A stretch of 64,000 bases of DNA, from the NCBI GenBank assembly GCA_039583875.1, contig CM077150.1:5040332-5104331 (forward strand), in the 5' to 3' direction. The stretch comes from Platanthera guangdongensis (Eukaryota; Streptophyta; Magnoliopsida; Asparagales; Orchidaceae). Below the pieces are notes generated by a model. That model saw only the letters and a program-made list of their open reading frames with translations. It had not been told where the DNA came from and did no database searches. The position numbers and the translations under genes were made by a program. The first letter of the stretch is position 1, and each line of letters opens with the position of its first letter. This document shows, piece after piece, positions 1 through 10,080 of this stretch.

Positions 1-46
1 AAGGTTCTGAAACATGCAAGCTCTGTTATCAGCTTAACGAACTTGG

Positions 47-140
47 AACTCAGCTCGACGAACAGAAGCCGTCTGGTCGACGAATTCAATATCTCAGCTC
101 GACGAATTGGTAACTCAGTTCGACGAATTCTGCCAATTGT
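47..140 (+). repeat. Short TCGACGAA direct repeats
   Basis: The words TCGACGAA and CAGCTCGACGAA recur four to five times at irregular spacings of about 20-35 bp (near 55, 78, 107, 121 and 139). This is a weak form of the GC/CG-rich repeat arrays seen in the other LTR families of the window. Confidence 0.6.
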
Positions 141-834
141 TCGACGATTCCAGACTTAGCCATTTCCGAATTTCCGTCCCCATTCTAATGCGGAAATTCC
201 TGAACAATTAATGCTCTAACATTCTCTGAATGTATCCGTTAGAGGGAGCATTAATTATAGTCTTCCTCAGGAATATTACTTGCCGATTTTTCACGGGACA
301 GTTGAAGAAATGATTCAATGCTGATTATTCTCAAGGCATCAGCATTAATTACAGAGGATTCAAATTTTTGAAAAGACATGGAAGAAAAGCAAATCGACAA
401 TCAGAGAGAGAACTAGAAGATACTCAATCAAAAATACACAGACATATACTCACTGCAAGAATTCATACAGCAGCATAATCATCATTCAGAAAAGGCTTCA
501 CACAGACAAAAATTACTGAAGCATACAAGACATACAAGTGACAGACCGTGATCTTCATTGAGAAGAAGAAGAAGAATCATACAATATCAAGAGTCTTTTC
601 TTCAATACTCTCTCTAGGACTTCCAAGGACAACAGATATCAAATCAGTCAAGAAGCTCCTGCATTACTGCTTGTCAAGAACTCTGATTGAAGACCTATCA
701 CCCTGCAGCAAAGCTCTAGATCTTCCCTGAACCATTCTACATCTCAGGAGGAGCTGTTTGCAAACATCATTCCACTTAAGTCTTCTTAGTTTATTGAGAA
801 AGAGAAGACAAAATCACCCTCTCACCCCCTCCTG

Positions 835-840
835 TATAAA
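835..840 (+). promoter_or_regulatory. Candidate TATA box of the copia-type LTR
   Basis: TATAAA in the context CCTGTATAAAGG, followed about 300-400 bp later by the LTR end. The position fits a U3/R promoter of an LTR. Confidence 0.4.
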
Positions 841-1261
841 GGATTGTCATCTCACTTCAAAAGTGATTCCTGGTTGCAAGTCTGCTAACCAAAAGACTTG
901 AGTTGGTTTTTGGGGACCTGATCAAAATTCATTGGTGTCATGCACCTGATCAAAAACCTGAGTGGATTCCGACCAAGGGTGGCAGAAGAGTGGACTACTC
1001 AGATATGGGGAACCACTATAAACTTCTTGTGTCGTCTGGTTGCCAATCTTTTTCTTTTGTTCTTGTTGTGTGGCTGTGATTAGGTTTATTAGTTTCTGTT
1101 TTCCAGTTTGTTACTTACTGCACATTTTCAGTTTACAGCAAAAGTTATAACAGCACCTTATTGGGACCTAACAAATTTTAAATATACTTTATTCACACCC
1201 CCTCTAGAGTATTGTAGACCTAACCTTCACTTTCAAATACTTTGGGTCAATAGAAAACAGT

Positions 1262-1840
1262 CACGCCGGGGGCAAAGAGGTAATTCCCCCCGATGGCAAA
1301 ATGGTAAAAGCAGGGGGGGCAAGGGCGAGACCCGGCCTCTGGCCGGTCTCACCCCGCCAGGCAGGAGAGGGTAGGGGCGAGACCCCGGCCCCCGGCCGGT
1401 CTCGCCCCGACAGGCCGCCAAGCAGGAAGGGGTATGGGCGAGACCCCGGCCCCCGACCGGTCTCGCCCCGCCAGGCCGCCAAGCAAGAGAGGGCATGGGC
1501 GAGACCCCGGCCCCCAGCCGGTCTCGCCCCGCAAGGCCACCAAGCAGGAAGTGGCATGGGCGAGACCCAGGCCCCCGACCGGTCTCGCCCCGCCAGGCCG
1601 CCAAGCAGGAAGGGGCAGTGGCGAGACCCCGGCCCCCGGCCGGTCTCGCCCCGCCAGGCTGCCAAGCAGGAACGGGCAGGGGCGAGACCCCGGCCCCCGG
1701 CCGGTCTCGCCCCGCCAGGCCGCCAAGCACGAAGGGGCACGGGCGAGACCCTGGCCCCGGCTGGCCTCGCCCCGCCAGGCCGCCAAGCAGGAAGGGGCAG
1801 GGGCGAGACCCTGGCCCCCGGCCGGTCTCGCCGCTCCCAC
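1262..1840. repeat. 61-bp GC-rich minisatellite, about 9 copies
   Basis: The unit length is 61 bp: the motif GGCGAGACC advances by one column on each 60-base line between 1381 and 1800. Each unit holds the inverted pair GGGGCGAGACC / GGTCTCGCCCC (11-bp arms) around a C/G-only centre, then a CCAAGCAGGAAGGGG spacer. The array ends about 230 bp upstream of a TATA box. It is open in several frames on both strands, which yields spurious Arg/Pro-rich ORFs. Confidence 0.92.
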
Positions 1841-2070
1841 CTCGCACTTATCAGGACAGGGCGGGTGCTAGCCAACTTGTCGCACCCGCCCCACAAAAGA
1901 GGGTCACTGGGGGGAGGCAGATTTTTCCTCCCCCTACTAGTATATTCCAAGGGTTATGACAAAATTGGCCACCAAGAGCTCAAAACGCTCCAAAAACTTA
2001 AAAACCAAAATGCAGAGACCATTATTTCTAGGCCGAAAAGGGCAATTTTACCCTTGTTTTGGGATTTGCC

Positions 2071-2078
2071 TATAAATA
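2071..2078 (+). promoter_or_regulatory. TATA box of LTR 'G'
   Basis: TATAAATA in the context TGCCTATAAATAGACC. It is near-identical in context to the TATA boxes of the Tat-type LTRs at 26287 and 32523 (CCTATAAATAGCCC) and of LTR 'J' at 12594. Confidence 0.65.
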
Positions 2079-2394
2079 GACCCACAAAGCACCTTGTAGA
2101 GGTGGACCCCGCCTCCTAGAGCTCCTAATTTTCGGCGAACTCTTGCTCTGTGCCATCCAAGGTGATGAGCACAACTTCTGACTTTGGGAGGGGAAAACGC
2201 TACAAGCGCTTCCAGGTGAGCAGTGGGACCTCCACGATGCAGCTTTTCGGGTCTATTCATGGGTAAACACTTGAACCAGTTAGGGTCGAATCCCGACTTG
2301 AATAGGCCATCCCCGTGCTCCCGGCAATGGGCCAAGTTACTAGAACTGTTCCCTCCAAGTTTGAACTCAGGTGAATCGGTATCCGGGTTCAACA

Positions 2395-2893
2395 CAAACC
2401 TCTAGAGATGGCGGCATAGATCTTCTGGATTGGGGTTAAACCCAATAATGTGGGGTTCACCGCCTGAAGTAAGCTTAGTAGTTTCAACAGACCGAGGGGT
2501 CTTAATCGATTCACCTAAGGTTAGTTGATAACGTATTCTCGAGAGAGACGCTTTCATAACTTAGGAACATCCACGGTCGAAGTAGTTTATTTTGAGAGTT
2601 TGCAATTAAATTATGCAGTAAAGTTTTTTTATCCAAATGGATTTTAGATCAAGTATCAGTTTTAATCTCATCGTTCTACTATTAATATTTTAATCACTTT
2701 TTCTCTTAGTTTGCCAAATTAACCAACATTTTTGTTAGATAAAATAATAGATTTTTGTGTGAGTACAAGTACCCGACAGACCCGTGGAATACGACACTTG
2801 ATTTTATACTCCAAATGATAGGTGCACTTGTCTTATCGGGTTACGCTATAACAAGAGTCAAAACTATTTAGCAGTATACAAAAACAATCATCA
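2395..2893 (+). repeat. Athila 5' LTR, 3' portion only
   Basis: Homologous throughout to about 11265-11765. Shared blocks include CATAGATCTTCTGGATT, GGTTCACCGCC, GATTCACCTAAG, TTAGTTGATAACGTATTCTCGA and GTGTGAGTACAA. It ends CATCA at 2889-2893, as does the 3' LTR at 11761-11765. The matching first 1.2 kb of the LTR is missing upstream, where LTR 'G' begins. Confidence 0.85.
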
Positions 2894-2899
2894 AGTTTT

Positions 2900-2918
2900 T
2901 GACACTGTTGTCGGGAAA
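2900..2918 (+). promoter_or_regulatory. Decayed tRNA-Asp-type primer binding site
   Basis: TGACACTGTTGTCGGGAAA lies 6 nt after the LTR end. Plant Athila/Tat elements usually have TGGCGCCGTTGCCGGGGAA here, complementary to the tRNA-Asp 3' end. All differences in the core are G-to-A or C-to-T, as expected from deamination of methylated cytosines. Confidence 0.7.
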
Positions 2919-3392
2919 ATATTTTTTTTGTCGATATTTTGAAAACAAGGTTCTATTGCTTTATCATTTCTTTTTTTTTTGAAAAAAAAATTCATATTTA
3001 AAATTTTAGTTTGAATTTTTATAATTAAATTTTCCTTAGAAGTGGTCGTGTTGGGTTTTTATCTCACAAGACCGCCTAGTATCTTGCGAACCCTTCATCG
3101 GGTGGTCTTTGGGAAATCCAGGAGAAATTTGTTATAAGTGTTTAATTATAGAATTTTTATTTTTACTGGTGTATGAATCGAATTGAATCAATCCGTCAAA
3201 TTTTGTTGAATTAGATTCGGAAATCGAGTGAACCTTTCGACAACGCTTACGAGTCCGTGACCTCTATTCTCAAGATTTGGTCAAGGAATCCGTCGGAGAC
3301 ATTTTTATTCCTTCGTCTCTACCTTCTTCATATTCTTCTATTCCTTCTACTTTTCATTCTTCTTCTTCTACATCTTCCCTTTCTTTTTTAAA

Positions 3393-3425
<33 letters not shown>
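3393..3425 (+). repeat. Poly-G run of 33 nt
   Basis: Uninterrupted run of 33 G immediately upstream of the gag start of the Athila element. A purine tract is normal here in shortened form. This length suggests slippage expansion or an assembly or base-calling artefact. Confidence 0.9.
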
Positions 3426-3442
3426 CGAATCCTAATTCGAAT

Positions 3443-4743
3443 ATGGCCAACCAAAATACTATGTCTTATTATGTCCGATCAAATTTGGACGACGTTCAAT
3501 CAAGTATTGTTCAACCCGCTATTGCGAACAATATTTTTAAATTAAAATCGAGCATCATTCAAATGATACAACAATATGTATAATTTGATGAGCTTCAGGA
3601 TGAGGATCATAAAGCTCATAATTCTAATTTCTTAGAAATTTGTGATACTTTTATATTTAACGAAGTTTCTGATGATGTGATAAGGCTAAAACTTATTTCT
3701 CTTACTTTACGCACAAAGGCAAAACAATGGTTGAGTTCTCTACAAAGGGGGTCGATTACTACTTGGGCCGAGATGACGGAATATTATCTCACAAAATACT
3801 TTTCGTCATCGAAATGGCTAAGTTGCGAAATGACATTTCATACTTTCCTCAAATTCAATCAGAAACTTTATTTGATAATTGAGAGAGATTTAAAGAATTA
3901 TTTTGTCGTTGTCCCCATCATCAAATATCTGATTTGTTACAAATTCAAATTTTCTATAACGGCCTTAATAATTAAACAATGCAGAATATTGATTCTGCCA
4001 CCGGCGAAACTCTCAACAACAAAACGCTGACAGCCGCCAAGGAGCTTATAAAAGGTATGACTATGAATACTTATCAATGGAGTACACCCCAATCTCGCCC
4101 AGATAAACCAGATGAGATGTATGAAATTGATACTTTTACTAACTTGTCTCTCAAGGTTGACTTAGCAAGAAAATAGAGGGGATGACTATTGCCTCCTTTT
4201 CATCTACATTGGAGTCTAATTCGAATATGACAGGAACAATTAGAACAAGTGGATTACATGGGTAATCCGAATCGGCAGTCGTTCAACCCAAATAATAATT
4301 ACGATAATACATATCATCCCCGATGGTTGAATCACCTCAATTTTTCATGGGAAAACCAAGGTAACACAGCTAACGCTCATCTTGCTCCTCCAAATAATTT
4401 TTCTCGACAGACTCCTAAAACCTCTTCTTTTGAGGGGATGGTTAATAAATATATGGATAAGAATGACGCGGATGTTCACAACTTGCAAGGGTCCTTGCGT
4501 AATTTGGAGAATCAAGTAGGACAATTATTAAAAACCATCACTGAATTTACAAAAAGAACACCACCACCGGCACCCATAAACGCCCTGGCAGTAACTTTTC
4601 CCAAAGAATCCGAGGCAAATCTTGAAGAGGACACCGCACATTCTACGTCACCTCCGCCTCTTCAAGAATTTAAGCCTCAACTACCTCACTTTGCTTGTTT
4701 GGTAGAGCGGACTACAAATATCAATGTTAACTTTAATGTTTAG
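3443..4743 (+). pseudogene. gag: Athila-type gag (capsid) pseudogene
   Basis: Would encode the retrotransposon capsid precursor that packages element RNA in the cytoplasm. Reading from the ATG at 3443, the frame shows a retrotrans_gag core with NFLEICDTF, then VIRLKLISLTLRTKAKQWL and GSITTWAEMTEYYLTKYF, followed by a linker region rich in N and Q (4249-4743) with AHLAPPNN and a C-terminal PPPLQEFKPQLP. These match the usual Athila/Tat gag layout. It is broken: a TAA at about 3580, frame changes near 3900-4030 and a stop at about 4174. No zinc knuckle is seen, consistent with this lineage. The protease follows directly in the same region. Function is lost. Confidence 0.8.
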
Positions 4744-5170
4744 TGCACTATAGGGGAATCTCATTTTCCAAATGCTTTTGCCGATCTCGGTGCAAGTGTT
4801 AACATCATTCCATCTAGTTTAGCTCAAAAACTCAATATAGGAGAGTCTGTCTCCACTAATATAACATTAAAATTTGTTGATTGCTCCACTAAGACTCCTA
4901 AGGGGATCGTTCACGATGTGCCACTCGAGATTGGTGAGTTTATTCTTCAAGTGGATTTTGTTATCTTAGACATGAAGGAAGATTCTGAGATGCCTTTTAT
5001 CTTAGGACGCCCCTTATTAGCTGTCGTGCGGGCAATTTTTGATGTTAGTGAATGCATGCTTATTCTTCGTTTGTCGTTCAAAAATATTAATATTCGTGTG
5101 TCAACTGCAGGCACCTTACAGCACCCAAAACCCCTATCATCATTTGATGATAAGTTACGAACAAGGTGAT
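4744..5170 (+). pseudogene. pro: Athila-type aspartic protease remnant
   Basis: Retropepsin-like segment that would process the polyprotein. The visible active-site stretch is FADLGASVNIIP near 4781, with DLG in place of the usual D(T/S/L)GAS, followed by MPLEIGEFILQVDFVILDM and MPFILGRPLL (4990-5020), the typical second half of plant gypsy proteases. The frame is interrupted by a TAG at 4741-4743 between gag and protease. After about 5090 the reading frame no longer looks like the start of RT. Instead the sequence passes to a segment (AAAGCGTTCTTGGGAGACA, 5208-5226) that normally follows integrase. So RT, RNase H and integrase were deleted at this junction. Confidence 0.72.
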
Positions 5171-5264
5171 CCGGTGAGCCGCTTTGGTCGAGCTCACCGA
5201 CCTTAACCAAAGCGTTCTTGGGAGACACCTTAGTTTGTCTTTATTTTGTTTAATTTTGAAATTC

Positions 5265-5495
5265 TTCTCGCGAAAGTCACGGACGTGACCTTCATTGGCC
5301 ACGGACCTTCATTGGTCACGGGCGTGACCCGGGTGAATCATCCGGGTTTAGATTTTGAATGAACACGCCCCCGAATCACAGGCGTGTCTTTAAGGCGTGT
5401 CGTGCAACGACCAGTTTTGACCAGATCTTACCCGAATTCCCGAGATGCGTCTCTTAATTATTACACGCCCGCGAGTGACGGGGGTGACCGGTAGA
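5265..5495. repeat. Palindromic CACG/CGTG motifs inside the Athila internal region
   Basis: Several copies of the same inverted motif found in this element's LTR: GTCACGGACGTGAC (5277), GGTCACGGGCGTGACC (5315), ACACGCCCCCGAATCACAGG (5364), ACACGCCCGCGAGTGAC (5462). They sit between the protease and the ORF1-like gene, outside either LTR. Confidence 0.75.
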
Positions 5496-5603
5496 ATTTT
5501 TTGTTTTTAAGACATTCTTCTCCTCTTCTTCTCACCACATTATTCCAAATCCTAAATTCTATTCTCATCAAGGCCGAAATTTTTTTCTCCCTTTTTTTTC
5601 ACC

Positions 5604-6690
5604 ATGCATCGTTCATACCGCTCAGTCGCTTCTTCCTCCGGGAACACCGCGGAAGCTGCCTCGGTGAAATCCATGCTTTCTTTCTCGAATTTCACTTACC
5701 AGAGATTAAGGAGTCGCTTAAACAAGAAACCGTTTGACCTCTTTTGGATACTCGATTGGGGAGTACTAGCGGTGTTCGGCGTTGTTGATTTCATGAGAGG
5801 CAATCTATCCACCCTCGGATGGAACTCCTTCACCATCGGCGAACCCGTGTTTCTTGAACTCACCGTGGAGTTCCTCGATTCTCTTGAACTTTGGGGTAAT
5901 CCCGTCGACATTCCACATGGGAGGAGTCATGCATGAGGTCTCGCATCGCTAGTTCAATGTGCTTATGGATTTCTTTGATGAAGATTTCACCAAATCGTCT
6001 GCGTATAATGATCATAGGTTGGATTTTCCGCTGAATTTCAACGTTACACAGTTTTGGTCAGAGATTAGCAATGACATCACTCCTTACAATCCCAAAAGAT
6101 CCAAAGGGCGTCATATTATTTCTCCCGCTCTTCAAATTATATGTCATCTATTGACTTTCTCTCTAACCGGTCGCGGGGATAACAATGACGTGGTCACTCA
6201 ACATAACCTACTATATTTGCATAGTGTGGTCCACCAGATTCCCATCATTTTGGGTATGGAGCTCGTGCTTTTCTTCCGCCTTCAAGCCGAAAATGTACAA
6301 ATGGGTGTTGTGCATGGCCGTAACTACATCACTCACCTCACAAAACGGTTGGGAGTTTGGGATGCTCTTCCTCAACTACAGTGTTCAAGTCTCAATTCCC
6401 CTATCATTTTCCGACCTCCAGACACTTCAATTAATACATCATCGAGATGAAGACGAGACTCCCCCTTCGGCCGTGAGTGGTGGAACCTCTAGTGTTCATC
6501 CTTCTCCGCCTCAACGTCCTCTTCCAGCCCCTTTGCCTTATTGGGATCATCAGTTCTTGACACTTCACACTCAGATTGAGCAGATTAGTGAACGAATTCA
6601 CGGGCATTTTTCTACATTGGAGCAGTGTCACTCTTCGTCCATGCAGCACATCTCTCGGGAGATTGCAGAGTTGCGAGACTGCTATTGACA
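5604..6690 (+). pseudogene. ATHILA ORF1-like gene (non-gag/pol accessory ORF), broken
   Basis: Resembles the plant 'ATHILA ORF-1' family (Pfam PF03078 as I recall it), an element-encoded protein of unproven function sometimes discussed as env-like because of its position. Starting at ATG 5604, the N-terminal part (to 5936) contains SNFTYQRLRSRLNKKPFD. After a frame change near 5935, the 5959-6450 frame holds the conserved LTFSLTGRGDNNDVVTQHNL and GVVHGRNYITHLTKRLGVWD blocks. A further frame change near 6450 leads to a C-terminal part with a Q/H-rich helix (about 6540-6690, LTLHTQIEQISERIHGHF). No signal peptide or convincing membrane segment is seen. At least two frameshifts disable it. Confidence 0.68.
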
Positions 6691-6954
6691 AAATGAGGAT
6701 GACAATGATGAGTAGTTTTTCTTCCTTTTTAATCTTTGTCAATTGTTTTTTTGCGCAATTTTTTTCAATTCCCACAATTCCATCACATGTATCTATTTTT
6801 GTTTTATTGCTAAAAATGTTGAATTTTTTTTTACAAAATTATTATTATTATGTGTTGTACTTCGTTTCACTTCTTTAAGATTTGCTTAGTGTGACTTGGT
6901 ATTTCTTCTCAGGGAAGTCTCTTATTCCTACACTTTTACTTTTCTTTTTACAAA

Positions 6955-6996
6955 ACATTGAGGACAATGTTTCATTTTAAATAGGAGGGGGGGGGG
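6955..6996 (+). promoter_or_regulatory. Conserved Athila ACATTGAGGACAATGT block plus G-run
   Basis: ACATTGAGGACAATGT (6955-6970, near-palindromic) followed by TTTCATTTTAAATAGGAGGGG and a G-run. This wording recurs downstream of the coding region in plant Athila/Tat elements. Its role is not established; it may be an internal purine tract or an RNA structure. Confidence 0.6.
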
Positions 6997-7524
6997 TATG
7001 AATCACCAATATTTTAAAGCAAATTTCTTTTAGCAAAACACTTCAACCTTTTTGTAAAAAAAAATGACTTTTCAAAAAAGTAAATTAAAAAAGGGTTAAA
7101 AAGCTAAAAAACGGGTTAAAAAATATTTTTTATCTTTAATTATAGAAATTTTGTATTTCTATATCCGCTCACCTGCAAAATCCTAAGTGAATTACCCTTT
7201 TATAGTGTTTAGAAGATTTTCTTACCTTATTAGATTTTGAATTTGTTAAAACCAAGAAAATTGGACCCTGCTGTTTGCAGCTGGAGGTGACCAAAGTTTA
7301 CTGATTTAGTGGTCTGCTCGCGAAAGACTTTGCAAGAAGAAGGTGGCGAATCAAAAAAATAGCTCCGGACTGCCTACAAACAAGACCCACATGCTCTAAC
7401 GAGGAGGTCTCGTCACACACGCGTAAATCTATAGGAACTTCTCCTCCTAAAGTCATTGTTGAGCTCGACACAGTTGAAGCTGATGTTGAATTTTTTGAAG
7501 TGAAAGTGGCAATCTGGGCAGACG

Positions 7525-8425
7525 GTCCGCGCGGTCTATGCGAACAGTATTGGCGGTTTGGATCAAACCGCGCGGTTTGTGGGGGACAGAGCTGGAGACT
7601 AGCTAGGTCGGCCAGCATTCTGCAAGTCGTTCACCAGCAGTTCCGGAGGATAGTCCTTGTATCCGCGTTTGGTGCATTCTGGCGGAGTGCACCATGCTTG
7701 GTGGACTGGTGTTGGAGTCCACCTGTTCTAGCGGTCTGTTGGTGAACTTGGTGTTGGTTCCAAGTCCAGGCGATCCCGGTCTGATGTGTGTTGTGTTGTC
7801 CTCAGTTTGTACGGACTGGAACTGTGTTCGCATAGTTGTGTGGATTGTGGTGGTACCCGCAGAGGTTGTTGGTTGCGACCTCCCTGACTTGGGTTTCGAT
7901 GACAAGACGGATAGACTTCTCTATCCGCCCTCGTTAAAATCTGGCGATCTGTTTGACCTGCTTGTCGCGGCGGGCTGGTTTTGCATTCACAGGGCTTGCA
8001 GATTCACTCAGTTCACGCTGCAAGCTCAAGTGGTGTTCCTATCGTTAGGGCGGTGACCACACTCCTCTCCTGTGCTTATAAATAAGACTCCTGACACATC
8101 TACAGTAACTGAATGAATAGTAAGTCTACTCTCGATTAGTATCTGCGGCCTGGATTTTCTATCCGCGCGGGTTGAAGAGGTTAACCAATTTCTGTTGTGC
8201 AGGTTGTGCGGATAGCACTGAAGAGCCAGGGATTTGGTTCTAAGGCAGTGTCGACTATGCAGATTGCAACAGGCAGTTTACAGCAGGTCACTTGCGACTA
8301 GACGGTTTCTCTTCTGCTACTTTTTCCAGTTCAATAACCTGTCCGCTCCGACGGCTTGTTCAGTTCGGCAGCAGCAGATCGTCGAACAGAGTTCAACCTT
8401 GGAATAACGGGCAGTCCGCGCGGCA
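7525..8425. repeat. Dispersed CCGCGCGG palindromes in LTR 'I'
   Basis: Copies at about 7527 (TCCGCGCGGT), 7566 (CAAACCGCGCGGTTTG, a perfect 16-bp palindrome), 8171 (TCCGCGCGGG) and 8416 (TCCGCGCGGC). They are dispersed rather than in tight tandem. Confidence 0.8.
8078..8084 (+). promoter_or_regulatory. TATA box of LTR 'I'
   Basis: TATAAAT in the context GTGCTTATAAATAAGACTCC, in the middle of the putative LTR as expected for U3/R. Confidence 0.5.
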
Positions 8426-8937
8426 AGGTCGGCAGCCTCTTTCTTAGTCTGCACGGCTTGTTTCATCTTGTTTGTTCTTCTCTTGTTGTTCTCGGGTACA
8501 TCGACAAAACATGTCTCGACATGTATGTCTTGTTTTGTAAAGAAGATTGTTTTGATAATACAAGATCCTCGCTCTGCTTCATGCATTTGGTTTATTTGAC
8601 TCAATATGGTAGTTGAGTGTTCTTGCGCCTGCTTTCCCGTTTTCCGCGACTATCAAATTTTTTCACCATGCACTCGCCCCTCATGGGGGGGTGAAGGTGC
8701 CTTCAACTTGTGCATTGGGGTCACATTTATAGGCAAACTCCAATCCAGGGGCAAAACAGTCTTTTTGGCATGCAGATGGACACGCGACTGCCTGGAATGG
8801 TGATGTTGCCTCGCAGCTGATATGAAGAGGTCGCCTCGCATCTGGTATGGTGAGGTCGCCTCGCAAGGGCCTACTCGTCTGGCCGGCTCGAACCTGCCCT
8901 CCCTTGGGTGTGAGTTGGGCTGGACTCAGCAAATTGG

Positions 8938-10041
8938 GGTTGTATAGAATTTTGGAGTAAAACTGTTAGTCAAGATGTGTTTCTAGTCAAACACACATAT
9001 TAGTAGAATTTTAAATAGAATTAAACATTTAGCATACGTTTTGTCTTATATTTTCTAATTACATATAAATGATTAATTTCACTTTGAATTTGAAACCGAT
9101 ATAATCCAAAAATAATTTAGGTGAGTATGCAAAAGTTTACTAGAACGATTTTACCCGAGTAAAGATGAGAGGTATTACTTTCTTGGTATCTAAAATTTGT
9201 CTCAAGCTATTCTCAAGACTTTGCACAAGTTAAACTTATCAGCATAAAAAAAAGTTAGGCATTTTTGTTGGCGCGTTGAAGTATTTGCACCCGCACCTCA
9301 TATTTTACTTTTGCTAACCAAAGTTGAGTCTTATATCTTATTTTCTATTTAAACTCCACCAAAATATCACCAAAGCCTAAATAGCATCCTAATCGCACAC
9401 CTAAGCCCGAGCTCGGAAAAGTTTGTTTTGTGTTGTGTATGGTTTGGAACTCATCGTGATATGATGATTATATTCACAGTTCTTTATCTCCAATTTGTGA
9501 AATATATTATATTAAAAAAAAGAGAAAAACTTTCACAAGGGAGGAGAAACAAAATTGTGAAAAAGTGAAAAATGTGAAACAAAATGTTGACATTTTATCC
9601 ATGTACTTGAAAATCATGGGTGGTAATACTAAATTATTTATGCAAGCTCACTTTTGATTTATGTGTTACTAACTGTCGAGTTTATCTTTTAACCTAGGCC
9701 TACATTACAACCTAGTTAAGTCCTAATGATTTGTACATATGAGTTGACTAGTGTCGTGATGAGAATGTGAAAGAGCATGACTATGACCATCGTCATTGAT
9801 GTATTTCTTTGGAGGATACCCCGATTCTTGAATATTATGTAATATCAATCTTAGTGAATACACTACTCTTTACCTAGTAATAAATTGAGATGTTCATCTG
9901 AAATCTATAAACTAAATGTATGCTGAGTAAGTTCTTCTACTAAGATCTCTATGAATATAGACGTAAGACTTCACAATTTACTCCTTACGTTTATAACTCT
10001 TTTATAATTTTGAAATTTTTTCTACTCTCTATGTAAGGTTG
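8938..10041 (+). other. Athila 3' non-coding region, AT-rich, no gene seen
   Basis: AT-rich sequence between solo LTR 'I' and the polypurine region. I see no open frame with family resemblance, only the usual long 3' untranslated stretch of Athila elements. Confidence 0.6.
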
Positions 10042-10080
10042 TTTGCTCAGGACTAGCAAACGAGTAAGTATAGAGGTATT
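10042..10080 (+). promoter_or_regulatory. Stem (TTTGCT..AGCAAA) and polypurine tract before Athila 3' LTR
   Basis: TTTGCTCAGGACTAGCAAA (10042-10060) forms a 6-bp stem, followed by GAGTAAGTATAGAGGTATT directly before the LTR start TGATAAC at 10081. In intact relatives this reads AAGTGTGGGGGTATTTGATAA. Here two G-to-A changes have weakened the purine tract. Confidence 0.75.

Larger units (their letters stand above)
1..1219 (+). mobile_element. Ty1/copia-type LTR, 3' part (5' end outside window)
   Basis: No coding sequence is evident. The segment runs through a TATA-like box (835-840) into a stretch typical of plant copia (Sirevirus-like) LTR ends: an 'accactataaacttcttgtg' block near 1011, then CACCCCCTCTAG at 1196-1207 and a terminal GACCTAAC at 1217. 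No PBS follows, so this is a 3' LTR, a solo LTR or a truncated copy. The 5' boundary is not visible. Assignment to copia rests on the familiar LTR-end wording only, with no coding support. Confidence 0.5.
1240..2394 (+). mobile_element. Probable solo LTR 'G' with 61-bp minisatellite
   Basis: The segment consists of a GC-rich tandem array (1262-1840), about 230 bp of unique sequence, a TATA box (2071-2078) and a 3' end reading TTCAACA at 2388-2394. That end resembles the ATCAACA end of the Tat-type LTR at 31253-33337. Directly after 2394 the sequence becomes homologous to the Athila 3' LTR (compare 2395 onward with about 11265 onward). So this LTR abuts, and probably inserted into or replaced, the first part of the Athila 5' LTR. 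The left boundary is uncertain and no clean target-site duplication was found. Confidence 0.5.
7269..8931 (+). mobile_element. Probable solo LTR 'I' inside the Athila element
   Basis: A 1.66-kb block of different, GC-richer composition bounded by TGCTG at 7269 and CAGCA at 8931, which are perfect terminal inverts. AATTGG lies close to both sides (7259-7264 and 8932-8937). It contains a TATA box (8078-8084) and no coding region. The left AATTGG is separated from TG by four bases, so the duplication is imperfect and the exact boundary is uncertain. The palindrome CCGCGCGG occurs at least four times inside. Confidence 0.45.

Noticed and set aside
1233..2119. Arg/Pro/Gly-rich ORFs over the 61-bp minisatellite
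   Set aside because: Open in at least four frames on both strands, purely repeat-derived.
1240..2394. TSD CAAAT/CAAAC around LTR G
   Set aside because: The left copy is not adjacent to a TG start and the right flank aligns to the Athila LTR only on one side, so I cannot claim a duplication.
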